A stretch of 32,960 nt of DNA from Hymenopellis radicata (GCA_015501595.1 JADNRX010000563.1:1-32960); one strand, 5' to 3'. Positions 19,604-30,100 are shown, counted from the stretch's first letter. A program made the numbers and translations. The notes: generated by a model from the sequence alone, not told the origin.

Positions 19604-20481
19604 TCATCCTTCCAATTTGGCTTGCCGCAAACCAGGCAGGGTCCGGCCGCTGAGGCCGCTTACGCTGCGGTAGCTCTGACCGTCTATCGACAAGGTGTTC
19701 ATGCTTGGTGGTAGCAAGCTTAATGTAAGCGCGTTTCTTAAATTTCAGGACTGACGGTTTCCTAGAGAAATGAGGTAAACAGAATTGGTGAGAACCACTG
19801 TTGCATATCCATCGGTGCTTCCGTCAGAAAGATCAGACGGGGGAGGTTGAAGCAGCTGCTTAAACGAAGCAGCTGCTTAAACGTAGCAGTTAGGACGTCT
19901 TTCATCGATAGGAAAATAGCTATAAAAAAGGGCGTCCTTTAGACTTATCATTGCTAGACGAAAATAACACACCGTGAAAGAGTAAATTTAAAGAAATAGG
20001 CCTATACCATGTCTGAGCACCGGGAAGGTTTTTCAAGTTTGAGAAAAGGAGAGAAAAAGGGAGAAGAAAGGGAGGATTCTGTACTTACAATAGTGATCAA
20101 TGCCACTCTTTTTTGCACCCAATTGAGCTCTACGACGGCTCAGACGGATCGCGAGGCCTGGAATCAAGTTGATCCCAAGTTCGCTTTTGGCCGCGGTCCA
20201 AGACGGACCGGCTTTTCAAGCCCATGTCCATGCCCCGATTTGGACTTGGGATACCTGTGGGATACCGTACTGGAATTTGGACCCTGAAGTCGGACCTGGC
20301 GCCCGACTTGTGATCGACCTGGCGCAGCCCGGATTGGTGCAGGCAAGCTCACACGGGTTAACCGACACCCAAGCTCAGCCCCGGCATTTTCACAAGCGCC
20401 GAAAGCTCTAAAAGCAGGCGCAATCAAGCAGATTTAGATCACATTATTTAGAGAAATGGATATATTGCCTCTACATACCGT
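19604..20481. other. Mostly unassigned, with a TATA-like box and a small open frame
   Basis: TATAAAAAAG at 19921-19930 lies 88 bp upstream of an ATG at 20009 that opens a 92-residue frame (MSEHREGFSSLRKGEKKGEE...). The frame has no recognisable motif or intron and its second half is Pro/Gly-rich, so it may be non-coding. GC-rich, self-similar text with repeated GTCCAA and CCAAG words fills 20190-20330. Confidence 0.3.
19851..19890 (+). repeat. 17-bp tandem repeat
   Basis: AGCAGCTGCTTAAACGA (19851-19867) is followed directly by AGCAGCTGCTTAAACGT (19868-19884) and a partial third unit AGCAGT. Each unit contains the palindrome AGCAGCTGCT. Confidence 0.85.
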
Positions 20482-20549
20482 TGGCGGGAGGTCCGAGGTT
20501 CAACTTTTCGTTTGACCTCGAATTTTCCGACTTCAATCGGGTGGTCACC

Positions 20550-20560
20550 GGTTCGAATCC
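20550..20560 (+). promoter_or_regulatory. Pol III B-box consensus in left arm
   Basis: GGTTCGAATCC matches the tRNA-gene B box (GGTTCGANTCC) exactly. Upstream TCGGGTGGTC could be a poor A box, but the spacing is too short for a tRNA gene. This suggests, but does not prove, a tRNA-derived SINE origin. Confidence 0.4.
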
Positions 20561-21212
20561 TGAAGATGTCCTTTGTATATTTATATTTCTGGATGATTTT
20601 GAAGCTGTTCATAGTCTCTAGAGAATAAGAGGCACTGTTACGACCTTGCTTATAAGTTTTAGGGCCATCAAGGGGCCACAAGGTGTCGTTTTACGCGTGG
20701 CGCAATTATTCGAATCACGTGACCTAGGAACTGGCAAGTCCAGTTACTCCGGTAACTTGTTTGGTTGGTGGTCTAGTCTGTGGATACCTGTTTCAACAAT
20801 GGAGCCCAGTCCACATGCTAATATCAAGGATTTCTTTAAGTCAGAAAGGACAGACATTCTGTACTGTAGATAACCTGCCACATCAATGCCACATCACATC
20901 TGGCTGGCAGAGGGCAGTCATTGACACCTCAAGAGCTCAGAAATCCCAGATGCGATGACCTACTCTTGCCCCGTTCCCTGCCCAACATGTGCTTGCCATC
21001 CACCAAACGAGTTACCGGAGTAACCGGACTACCAGCAGAAGTTCCTAAGTCACGTGATACGAATAATTGCGCCACGCATAAAACAGACACCTTGTGGCCC
21101 CTTGATGGCCCTAAAACTTACAAGCAAGGTTGTAACAGTGCCTCTTATTATCTAGATACTATAAACAGCTTCAAAATCATCCAGAAATATAAATATACAA
21201 AGGACATCTTCA

Positions 21213-21223
21213 GGATTCGAACC
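21213..21223 (-). promoter_or_regulatory. Pol III B-box consensus in right arm
   Basis: This is the mirror copy of 20550-20560 (GGATTCGAACC on the plus strand). The motif is preserved in both arms. Confidence 0.4.
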
Positions 21224-21291
21224 GGTGACCACCCGATTGAAGTCGGAAAATTCGAGGTCAAACGAAAAGTTGAACCTCGGACCTCCCGCCA

Positions 21292-22690
21292 GATCTACTC
21301 TACAGTAAAACACGACTTATGAGACGACGTCCTAAGAGACACAGTCAGTCGCCCACTTCAGGAATGGTTTAATGTCGTCCACGGAAGTTGGGTGCACCTT
21401 CTATGTTTCCGGGGGGAGGAGGAGCAGACGACGTCAATGAAGGGTCGAATACGGATGAGCTGGCTCCCGTAGGCGATTGTGGTGCATCACAGGGCGCGAT
21501 TTACTCCGCCTGGAAGTGGTCCTTCAGCCTGACTACCCGTGAACTGGGGTGCAGTCGATGGAGGGGGAGGTGCGCAACTGGTGGGTTCTCGAAAAATGCA
21601 GCGAAAACGGCAGCCACGAAGAAAAAGGAAATTTACCGACGACGGAGGCAGGTGTCGCGTCAGAAGGTACTTCGGTGGAAGTCCCGTTATTAACATCGGA
21701 GGAGGAGCAACGAAAGCGGCAGCCTGCGGATGGGTTCGGCAGATTCGGAGGCACAGCTATGGGTGCCGCCGTTGAAGAGGTGTCATTTGTAGGCGCAGTG
21801 GCGATACTGACGACCTGCGCAGCCGCCTGCTGGAGAGCGAAGTCGTTGTGTGCCTCGTACGACTCGACAGACTTGGTGCTGGTCCCCTGACTACAAAGCA
21901 CGCTGCTGCACACCACTGACAACGAGGACAATGGGACAGAGAATGGGATCAAGGAAGGGCGCGAGTGAGCCAGTACTTCAATGTCAGCTCGAGCTTGACG
22001 ACCGACTCACACAGAACCTTGAAGATGACCTAAACGGAACATAAGCCGAGATCGACAGAGGAACGAAAGAGTGCTCACATGCAGTAGGTGCGATTTCTTC
22101 GAAGGTGTTGTCCAAGGACTAAAACCGGCAACAAACCTTGGAGTACGGAGCACGTTAGGTATCAAGCCGTGTATTAAGGTCAAAGTGAAGGCGAGAATAT
22201 GCTTTTTGGCGGCCTCGAAATTTCCTGTTGTCAGGAAAATCCTCGCAGGGAAATGGCTACGACACGGGCCCAGCACCTTGCCCACACTACAGCGAAATGA
22301 GGAAGCCCAGCTGCGAGGGAAGGCATAATAGTGCCTGAATCGAGCGCCGCTGATCGCACGACGCCGTACATCTGGACGGCACATAAAGCTAAATCTTGGT
22401 TGAAGTCGTGACCATTGAGAATAAACTCTGAACACTGTTCAATGATGGCACGACGGGAAGCCTTGGAAGCCGTAGAGATGAAGAGAGCAAAATTTGGGAT
22501 GCAAGAATGGCGGCACGGTCTCTGCCACTTTGTCAAATCGTTGTTTGAGCCACTGCGTGACTTTGGTAAGGTTTGGAGATCTGCGTTGCCAGACTGCATC
22601 GGTTATTTTGAGATGTATCCGACTGTCCAGAGACGTTTTTTTAGTACTCGGGCGAACTCATGTGCACTGACCAGTCTCGTATTCAACCGT
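21292..22690. other. Unassigned stretch
   Basis: No family is recognised. On the minus strand 21533-21952 is open and Ser/Thr/Ala-rich (NDFALQQAAAQVVSIATAPT), yet the plus strand is equally open there, so coding is not established. Minus frames at 22007-22435 and 22231-22599 overlap, cover relic-like text and lack motifs. Part may belong to a decayed gene downstream of the MFS pseudogene. Confidence 0.3.
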
Positions 22691-22699
22691 GACAGCTGC

Positions 22700-24060
22700 T
22701 CAATCGGTCCACGTCGTCTCAAGTGGGATGTTCGCCTCAGAATAGTTGGTGATGACACCCGCAACGTCCACGAAGTCTAAAGATTGGTTCATGAGTGAAG
22801 GAACTACGCACACTAGACCAACACACCTGGGTGCGATCAGCGAAAAACAAACTCTCCGACTTGGAGCAACTAGAACGTGACTGTCCAACGGCGTCGCCGA
22901 TGGCGAACGCAACGAATCACCATAATAGTTGGAATGCGATGACCGAAGCCAGATCTAATAAACAGACCTTCAACATGAAATTGATAATATAACGCTGAGT
23001 TAAACGAGAACCTCGAACTGGCAGACTGCGCCCAGGATCTGACCAGAGAAGCCGCTGCCCAGACCTTGCAAGACGCGAACCATGACCAAAAGACCTCGCT
23101 CTGGCTCGAAGATAAGATGCCGTTGAGAGGGAGATGATTCTCGAACGTACTGTTGTGGTTGACGGTATTGCAGCTGTAAGCCGAAGGCGAGTACACTAGA
23201 AGACAGGGTTCAAGGTCAAGCAGACACAAGGAGAACAGCATACCGGACAGCGCATCCGAAGACAAGTAACCACTTGTAACGCTTGAAGCAGAGCATGTAC
23301 AAGCCTGAACGAGGACAGTTAGAGCAGATTCAAGACGACTTGTTCGGAGCAGGGATCCTCACCAGCGACGATTCCGCATACCGTTAACACCTCTGTGATA
23401 TGGGTCGTATCAGCAAAACAACGATGAAACAGGTCGGTATTATATAACATGTACGCCATTCAGCATGGTTGAAGTACTATAAGAAAGATCAGCAAGCGTA
23501 AAACGAGTCTTGTGCTTTGATCACTCACGGTAAGCTCTTTTATGGTCCAAGCTTGAGTAACGACCACTAACCATAGAACGAGCGATCAGCGCCTACTGCT
23601 GATAAGAACGGAGAATAACGTACTCCACGAGTACCTGTCGGGTATTCGGTCGCAGCTCACGAAGGTATGCGACGGCCACTTACATGTAGGTGGAAGAGAT
23701 TGCAGCGCCAAACGCGTCAAAGAATGTCGCAACAACCGCGAGCATGACGACTCGATTCTTCCAGAATAGGTTGGGGATGAGAGGATGCTTGGCCACTTTC
23801 TCAGGCTTCTCGTAACTAGGACGCGATCAGGATTTGCGGCGGCCACTGAGGCGAAGCGCTTACATGGGTAGAATGATCTACAGGAACCATCAGACGTACA
23901 CGAATTCTTCACGAGAAATTTCTCTCACCAAGAACTTTGTGGGTCCCAGAATCAGAGAAGCAATGATACCGCCGTTCTTCCATCGCGCTTGGACAAAGCT
24001 CGACGCGCCAGTTTCTGGACGTCCCTGGGGTTGAAAAACTGTGATACGCGCGGCCAGAAC
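22700..24060 (-). pseudogene. MFS transporter pseudogene, siderophore-transporter-like
   Basis: Minus-strand fragments in several frames follow the order of the second half of a fungal MFS transporter. About 24000-23930 reads WKNGGIIASLILG. About 23815-23690 reads PEKVAKHPLIPNLFWKNR then VVMLAVVATFFDAFGAAISS. About 23310-23090 reads YKWLLVFGCAVR, LGLQLQYRQPQQ and ERGLLVMVRVLQGLGSGF. About 22950-22880 reads IAFQLLW and FVAFAIGDAVG. The block LQGLGSGF...GQILGAVCQ and the AFAIGDA-type helix resemble siderophore-iron transporters of the 14-helix group. Membrane helices would export or import small molecules with protons. Stops and frame changes separate every block, and the N-terminal half cannot be read. 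Family confidence is moderate and subfamily confidence low. Confidence 0.5.
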
Positions 24061-24400
24061 CAGGCGGAGGCGGCAGCTTCGCTTTTTGCGTCGTTGCTGC
24101 CTGTGCCAAAGCCAGGCTGGCATGTAGCGTGCGCGTGCTGCGGGCCAGACGTTCGTCAGACTGGGCTTTGCCTTGATGGCAGGCGGTGGTGGTTTGGCGG
24201 CAGGTTTGGAGGCGGATAGTGTGGATACTGAGGAGGGTTTGGAGGATGATACGGAGCAGGAGGCGTACGAGAAATAGGAAGTAAATGATGATATCAACGG
24301 AGCAGAGGAAGGTGTAGTCCGCATCGGAGGAGATGGAGGCGGCGGCTTATCGGTCCGATCGTTTTTCGATGACTTGTCTTACACTTTCATGGTGCGCTGC

Positions 24401-24450
24401 AAATAAACAGTTCGGCCTCGATACACAGTTTCCCTGTGTGCTGTTTATTT
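24401..24450. repeat. Bipartite inverted repeat (possible cruciform)
   Basis: AAATAAACAG (24401-24410) pairs exactly with CTGTTTATTT (24441-24450). Inside it ACACAG (24423-24428) pairs with CTGTGT (24434-24439) around a 5-nt loop. The nested stems are separated by an unpaired bulge on one side. Function is unknown. Confidence 0.7.
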
Positions 24451-25203
24451 TGCCCGTTGTCTGCCTGAGTTGCTTTACGCACGAGGACGGTTAGACACCT
24501 GTATTCTGCGCTTGCGTGCCACCTCTCTTGGCCATTGCCCGTTTCGTTACTTTTTGTTTTGCCGTTATGCCTCAAACAAGGGACTCTGGCAGGTACATCC
24601 CCTCTTCTTTATGTTGCCTTCATAGCCTGTCACTGTCTTTGTCTTTGTCTAGTCGCTTTCTATCCCTGGCTGGAACGGACATGCCGTACGTGGTTCCGTC
24701 TCGCCTGAGGACATGTCTACGCGTTTTTAGTACGAGTCATTTGCTGTCTTCTGCTAAGCGGGACATACAGTCAAAAAGGCCTTAATACCGGAAACTTGAT
24801 TGCGCGTCGCAGTGGCTGGCGTACTCCGATGCACATAAAAGCTCCAGAAGATTTTGAAAGCTTTTGCCAAATACGGCCACACAGATCGGACCCGACTTTC
24901 CTCTCTTCTGTCTGCTCCTCGCCGCGAGATGCGCGCATTTTGGGTAGTGTAGGCTTTTCCATTTTCAGAAAACGACAATGTGGTATGTCAAGAGTTTTAC
25001 GTTCTATTTGCAGAAAATGACATTGTGTCCAGGTGTACGCGATGGTTTCTCCCTCTCCTCCTTCTACCTCTCCCTACGGCGCCTCCCTATTTCCTCCTCT
25101 TATTCATTTTCTCGCTGACGATGCATGCAAAACCATGGCAAGTCTCCTTGTATTCTGACTTGATGAGTTTTGGCTCATCGTTTATTCTAGTTTCTTCTGC
25201 CTC
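24451..25203 (+). other. Possible upstream exons of the 25204 gene, unresolved
   Basis: Several donor/acceptor-like pairs occur: GTACAT after ATGCCTCAAACAAGGGACTC (24568 on), CTTTGTCTAG, TTGCAG near 25012, and GTATTC...TTCTAG at 25151-25190. Open pieces include GWRTPMHIKAPEDFESFCQI around 24815-24875. I could not join them into one frame, so no gene model is offered. Pyrimidine-rich text (24610-24660, 25050-25110) looks like intron or leader. Confidence 0.3.
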
Positions 25204-25725
25204 ATGCTCATATCGAGTATATTCGTGTCCTCGTGTTACTGGCAGCCGTTCAGCCTAGACACCTCACTAGCGACGCTGTGGTCCAAAAACGTCATGACCT
25301 ACGGCGAGGCGCTGCTTTGGTCTCTTCCGCCGGATATCGCCAATAAGACAGATTCTCTCCCCACCTCCATCCGAGCGGCCGATCGGTGCTGGTGCGACAT
25401 GTCCTCCAGATCCTTCTTCGAGTCCTTCAATGTGACTCGCTGGGAGCACAATACCGTGAATAGAATGAGGGAGGATCTCGAGAAGCGATGGGCATCCTCC
25501 AATAACTCTTCCTCGACGGCTATGACACCGGCCAAGCCAAATGTTGCCAGCTCGCCGTGCTCATTGTTTGCGAGCAGTAGACGACCCACATTATCTCCAT
25601 CGCTTCCACCCTCCAACAATGACGAGACTATTGTCATGCTGCCCGCAATAGCAGCATTTCGGCACAAATACGATTTATCTTCTTACGGGGTCAACATGCT
25701 GTTGGACTTCGGATGGTCGGAGTAA
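25204..25725 (+). CDS. Conserved-looking hypothetical protein (probable last exon)
   Basis: A 173-codon frame has strong coding character: third positions are rich in C and G, and the frame includes Trp/Cys-rich text unlikely in noise. It reads SLDTSLATLWSKNVMTYGEA, then RAADRCWCDMSSRSFFESFN and RWEHNTVNRMREDLEKRW, followed by a Ser/Asn/Pro-rich linker and a closing KYDLSSYGVNMLLDFGW before the TAA. The first ATG is at 25204, but the true start is probably in an upstream exon. A minus-strand frame at 25299-25667 is also open; I prefer plus for its codon use. No family is recognised. The linker suggests a disordered region between two short conserved blocks. Confidence 0.45.
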   Translation: MLISSIFVSSCYWQPFSLDTSLATLWSKNVMTYGEALLWSLPPDIANKTDSLPTSIRAADRCWCDMSSRSFFESFNVTRWEHNTVNRMREDLEKRWASSNNSSSTAMTPAKPNVASSPCSLFASSRRPTLSPSLPPSNNDETIVMLPAIAAFRHKYDLSSYGVNMLLDFGWSE

Positions 25726-26341
25726 TGCTTATATTCCCTGTACTAATATTGTATCCCTAATGCTCATCGCGCCACGCCTCTACACTTTTTAGACCGGAAC
25801 CTACCGGAAATTCTTATTCCTCCAACAACTTGCTCTTGCCGATATGCCCCTCCCAGCGCTTTCCCTCCTTGATGACGTCGGTTACGCCCTCAATGAACCC
25901 AGTACAAAAAAACTTGATTATTGATCGTAGCGAGCTCTTTTCCCTTCTCTCCCTGCAGAAATTCTTCATCCAGAGTGCCCGTCAGAAAACCGAAGTGGTC
26001 TGGCTCTCTCATCGGCCCACAAAAGCCAGGATCCGCACTGGTTTAGAAGGTCCTGACATGGAGTCTTCGAAGGTGTCAACTGAGCGTTGTTCGTCCTTGG
26101 GGTGGCGGCAGGTGTCGAACTGAAGGAATCCACACGAGGCATGGCACTGATTGAGCGCGGTTGCCCAGCTGAACGGCGCACAGACTTCGGTATTGCAGGG
26201 TGGTCCGGAGTAACAGACCCTTGTGAACAAATCTGAAGCAACAGTTAGAATGACTTTTACCGTATACAAGCAATGACTTACCGCATTCGAGAAAGTCAAG
26301 GTCGGCACTGCCTCGTCGACATCCTCTTCAGCTTCCGGCAG
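25726..26341 (-). pseudogene. Short minus-strand coding remnants (unrecognised)
   Basis: At 25814-25905 the minus strand reads TGFIEGVTDVIKEGKRWEGH then IGKSKLLEE and a TAA, which looks like a genuine protein C-terminus. In another frame just upstream it reads TLDEEFLQGEKGKELATINN, suggesting a frameshift or intron between them. At 26230-26300 a GTAAGT...TTCAG intron-like gap (about 26225-26287) joins LTFSNA to further open text. I do not recognise the family. Confidence 0.3.
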
Positions 26342-26371
26342 GTCACGACCATGTGCGTCACGACCATGTGC
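26342..26371 (+). repeat. 15-bp tandem repeat x2
   Basis: GTCACGACCATGTGC occurs twice head to tail, followed by GTCG, the start of a third unit. It lies in the C-terminal part of the catalase relic. Confidence 0.85.
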
Positions 26372-26399
26372 GTCGAATTAATTGTGATGTACGGTAGCA

Positions 26400-27830
26400 A
26401 TGACCTGCTCCGTATCGCCTGAACAAAATCAATGTTGTAAGATGTTAGGAAAGAACAATACCGCGCACCATACTTGGCCGCAGTGACGACCCCGTACAAA
26501 CATACGACATCAGTCAACGAGCTTGTTAACATCGATGAGCCTCACTTCGCGTAACGACAATGCGTCGCCAACAACGCCGACACCTAAAGTTACAAGTAAG
26601 TACTCAGTTCTGACATGATTAAACCAAAAGGGCAAAGCGACCAATCGTCTTACAATGCCCAAACGCTTCCCTGATCCAATAGACCACGCGCCCATTCTGC
26701 GCCAGCGTCACCCATGGTTTCCCAATGGCACAATCACCGCATCGAATATCGTCGAACGCATGCCTCAAAGTGATGATCCGCCTTCAACACGGCTCCAGAA
26801 TTCGCTTGGATCTCCCCCCCGCCGGGTGCCGATGAGGAATGTCAGAGCGCCGCCTGCTTTAAAGGGCGCCGCGGATGGCTGTGAAGCTGTCGCCGACGAG
26901 GATAGTGATGTGGCGGATTTGATGGTGGGTGTTTTGGGGGCGTAGTACAGCTTTTTACGGGATGTCAACGTCAGAACACCTGCGCAAGGAGTTTTGACTT
27001 ACTTGAGAAAGAGGCGGGGACGTCTTGCCGCGGTTCCCCTCGACCACCTTGGACTTGTCGGGAGTAGGCCCGCTGAGGTTGTTCAAAATCGAGGAGGCCA
27101 AGTCGAAGTCGATTTGTTCAAGCACTTTGGTGTACGTGTTGAGGACCCGCCGCTTCTCATAGTCGGTAAGGGAGTTGAAGAATAACTGGGGCTGCTTGAA
27201 GTGTTCTTGGAACTTTTTGCCACGGACGCGTTGCTTGATTCCGGTAACCTTTTGAGTGTATCTGGGAAATCATGTTAATAGATGCTTGGAGTAAGTACAC
27301 TGAGATGTTGTTGCACTCACTCGGCATAACTGGCATTGGCAGGAGGCAGGGAGGTCCATAAGATTCGCGGTTGGGCCAGTAGTTTACGTTGCTCTTGGCG
27401 ATGCAGTATTGTTGTTGACCGGTTCATGACGGCATGTTGGTTGGTTGATAGGCTAAGGTATCTACACGCAAATCAGTATGACTTGAATGTTGTCCCCAGT
27501 TGATTCCGAGAGGCGTAATCTGCGTGTCAGAGTACGAGAATTGGCGTCCTTGGGAGAGGATCGTCGCTAAATCCGAAACCGGGCACGACATGGCTCGTGC
27601 AAGAGGCGACTTGCTCGGTCTCGGGAAAAAACTCATCGACAGTCTGGTTGAGGAACATCTCTCCGATAGGCTGGAGAGGTACGAGCTCCTCTGACCAGAC
27701 CTTCATCGCATCAAGATTCAAGAATGTCGAACTCGAAATTGTGCTCATCTGCCACTTTTATGGAGCACCGTTCTCGATCGCTTCTTGAAGGTCCTTCCGG
27801 CGGAAATCTATACGAAAGTGAGAGACGGGG
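26400..27830 (-). pseudogene. Large-subunit catalase pseudogene, N-terminal half missing
   Basis: Minus-strand fragments line up with the second half of a large-subunit heme catalase. FRRKDLQEAIENGAPKWQM and LDAMKVWSEELVPLQPIG (27830-27660) lead to MFLNQTVDEFFPETEQVASC, SHVVPGFGFSDDPL and, in another frame, QGRQFSYSDTQITPLG, which keeps the R-x-F-x-Y of the proximal heme tyrosine. Next come YTQKVTGIKQRVRGKKF, FKQPQLFFNSLTDYEKRR and EQIDFDLASSILNN (27260-27080). The C-terminal flavodoxin-like domain follows as IFDAVIVPLGNHG and VVYWIREAFGHCKTIG (26760-26650). The family breaks down hydrogen peroxide. The distal His/Asn half is absent and frames shift repeatedly, so it is inactive. About half of the usual 700-residue protein is represented. 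Confidence 0.75.
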
Positions 27831-27839
27831 GGTTAGTTA

Positions 27840-28172
27840 CAAGTATCGATACGTACCATCCTGGAAGATCCAATTTGACGGGCGCTTTCTTCTTTTGCGG
27901 TATGGGTGCTGAAGACATGGGGCGATTATAGGTTTCCTGACCGGAGGACGTGTCGACGTGGCAGGCTTCGGCGCGGGCGCCTGTACGGGCGTCGCGCTCA
28001 ACGATGCCGCTGCTGATGATGCCTCGCTGGTCGACGTTGATGTTGTCGGCAGTTGCTGCAACCTCCGCATGGGAATCTGCGGTGATTTCGAGATTGATGT
28101 TGGGAAATAGTGGCATATTTTTTGACCACTCACGCAGTCGGCGTCGTCTTTAGGGTTTGTCAGCTCGCCCAT
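27840..28172 (-). CDS. Possible gene start, Ala/Pro-rich (unrecognised)
   Basis: The ATG at 28170-28172 starts MGELTNPKDDADC. An intron-like GTGAGT...ACCGCAG (28077-28133, 57 nt) follows in phase. The next frame reads IPMRRLQQLPTTSTSTSEAS, then Ala/Pro-rich text (VQAPAPKPATSTRPP). A third block in another frame reads SAPIPQKKKAPVKLDLPGW and ends at a GTACGT donor near 27856. Its acceptor (TATAG near 27808) would splice it onto the catalase relic. It may be a separate small gene decapitated downstream, or a chimera. No family is recognised. Confidence 0.35.
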
Positions 28173-28252
28173 TCTGCCTGCAAAGAAAGGGAGGATAAAT
28201 AGATGGTGACGGATGGAGGTCAAGCAATGGTAAATGCCGAGAGCCGAGCTCT

Positions 28253-28282
28253 GCACTCAACGTCGATGCACTCAACGTCGAT
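28253..28282 (+). repeat. 15-bp tandem repeat x2
   Basis: GCACTCAACGTCGAT is present twice, head to tail, between two minus-strand genes. Confidence 0.85.
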
Positions 28283-28404
28283 GTCCAAAGTCTACCTTGG
28301 CTATAGTCGATGCAGGAAACTGTGCGACCCCATCCCAGCTGCCTTGGCGTACTCCCTGTGCTTCACAGAAACAGTTTATCTTGTCATGTACACAACATGT
28401 ACAT

Positions 28405-30100
28405 CTATTCCATCTTGTAGCGTAGTCCAACGTCAACATCATCAATATTGTACGCCGCTCCCGAGGAGACCTGGTAGAACCAGTCTTGATACCAAGGGCT
28501 TTGAGAGAATGGCATGTCACCCATGCTAGGATTGACTCGCCGTTCTCTGGCCCATTCCCCCCTAGAGCCTTTGGTCCAACCAGAGAGGGCACCCATAGGC
28601 TCCAAGTCACAATTCTCCGGAGCGTTTGTGTGTGCGCCGTCAGCGATGTTATACACCTTGCTCTGGCAGTAAGCCAAATACGCATGAGATAAGGAAGGAA
28701 GGTGTGCGGCCCAGGCTTCCACCACTCTTTTCTCCTCCTCATGGTGAATAGGAGACAGTTGCCTAGGCTCCTCTGAGAGATAAGCAGGCGCGCTGCCGTC
28801 TTGTGATTCATCGTCGGAGCTGTTGTTGGAGCTGTGGTCTGTAGCGCTCCCGTCTTCTGATTCATCCTCGGAGCTGTCGTGGGTGGAGTCAGAGTCATCT
28901 GTTGCACCAGGCCACAGGTCGTGCATGGGAATGATGGGGGATGGATGGGAGAATGCAAAGCTAGAGAGCAACTCAAACTTGTCAAGCAATGCAAGGCATC
29001 GAGCCGTCAGAAAGGGACTGTAACGAGCGCGCCATACATCACATTGCTAAGAACAATAGGTCAGCTCAAAGACAGTGTTGCGGAAAAGTCTCACCTCATG
29101 CTCGCTCTCATCCCACTCTGCTAGTAACCACAATTTCTGCAAGGTGCCCTCTTGCTGCCACTTTGCCAATTGTCCAGCGATCTTGTTTGCAGACATGTTC
29201 CAGTCAAAGAGAACCGTCAGATGGGTAAGCCTTAAATGCCGCATGGGCGCCGTATCAGCAGTGGGTGGAAAAGAGGACAGGCTGATCAAGAGAGTTGTAA
29301 CACGTCCAGGGCTGTACGACTGGTCCAGTGTATACTTCGGGGGGCCAGCAAGAACTGCATCGTACATCTTGCGACAGTCTTTTAGGAATATTAGAAATTT
29401 CTAGGGTTTTCATCTTAAAAGCAGGTCAAACAAGGAAGAAAAATGCTTACTTCGGCCTCAGTCGTTACACCTGCATACCAGATGTCGACGATTCCGTAGG
29501 CATTGAATTTGCATCGGCGCTGTGCAAGGGAGCTGTAAAAGAGGTGGGGAGTGGACCCAAACAGAGCACTGAGTGCGTTGGGTCCCAAGTTGTCAAGAAC
29601 ATGTATCAAAATATTGTAGAGCAGCTCCTCAGGGAGCTTTCGCATGGACCGAGCAAGCAGAAGTAGTGGTTTGCGCTCAGACACTGGGAGAGAGAGCCTA
29701 ATGTCGTAAGTAAAGGGTAAATGTATCATAGTTGACTGTACTCACTTGTAATATAGGACGAGTTTGTTGATGCAGGCGGTGAACAGTTCGCTATCGTCCG
29801 CGATGAGGGCACAGTCAGCACCAACTTCTAACAAATCTCCTAAAAAGAGCAATCAAAGACAACGTTTAGAGTCCAGTAGACAACGTTACTTGTTATGAGT
29901 AAATCTTGGCCGGCTTCTTTTTCAGAGTCTCCATCGGTGGAAAGGTGCGATTGTGACAAGGCACGCTACGAACTGTAAGTGCGAAACAAGAGCTCAGAGA
30001 AACTACATACCCGCACAATTGAGCGACAACGGTCGTGGTTGAACGGTCGTGCCTGATATTCATCTAAGAGTTCCCTATGCAAAGGTCCGATGGCCAACAT
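28405..30100 (-). CDS. F-box-like protein, six exons, intact
   Basis: Exons 30100-30011, 29965-29890, 29839-29746, 29697-29451, 29400-29095 and 29046-28405 sum to 1,455 nt: 484 residues with no stop. Introns are 45-50 nt, all GT...AG. The acceptor at 29966 and that at 29401 were chosen over nearby AGs because they keep the frame. It starts MLAIGPLHRELLDEYQARPF; an N-terminal region with ADDSELFTACINKLVLYYK precedes RKLPEELLYNILIHVLDNLG, which resembles an F-box. Then come NAYGIVDIWYAGVTTEAEKF, an LTHLTVLFDWN segment, an acidic Ser/Asp/Glu-rich stretch (two related blocks near SSEDESEDGSATDHSSNN), and a C-terminal AWAAHLPSLSHAYLAYCQ. F-box proteins bind Skp1 and pick targets for ubiquitin ligases. 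The motif is not at the N-terminus, so function is tentative; the gene model is strong. Confidence 0.75.

Larger units (their letters stand above)
20482..21291. mobile_element. Fold-back (MITE-like) element with ~290-bp inverted arms
   Basis: The left arm 20482-20773 is repeated as its reverse complement at about 20998-21291, around a unique spacer of about 225 bp. Outer ends are TGGCGGGAGGTCC and GGACCTCCCGCCA. Arms share long near-identical tracts, for example GGTTCGAATCCTGAAGATGT and CAAGGGGCCACAAGGTGTC-like text, with scattered differences and small indels (such as TAGTCTCTAGAGAATAAG against TAGTATCTAGATAATAAG). No transposase is encoded, so it would be non-autonomous; the long open frames in each arm are the same sequence read in mirrored orientation. 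Each arm carries a GGTTCGAATCC box. No target duplication could be identified. It could equally be two copies of one short element inserted head to head. Confidence 0.8.

Noticed and set aside
20448..21322. Two similar proteins of 77 and 133 residues in opposite orientation
   Set aside because: Both are the same non-coding arm of the fold-back element read from each side; no start context or conserved domain is seen.
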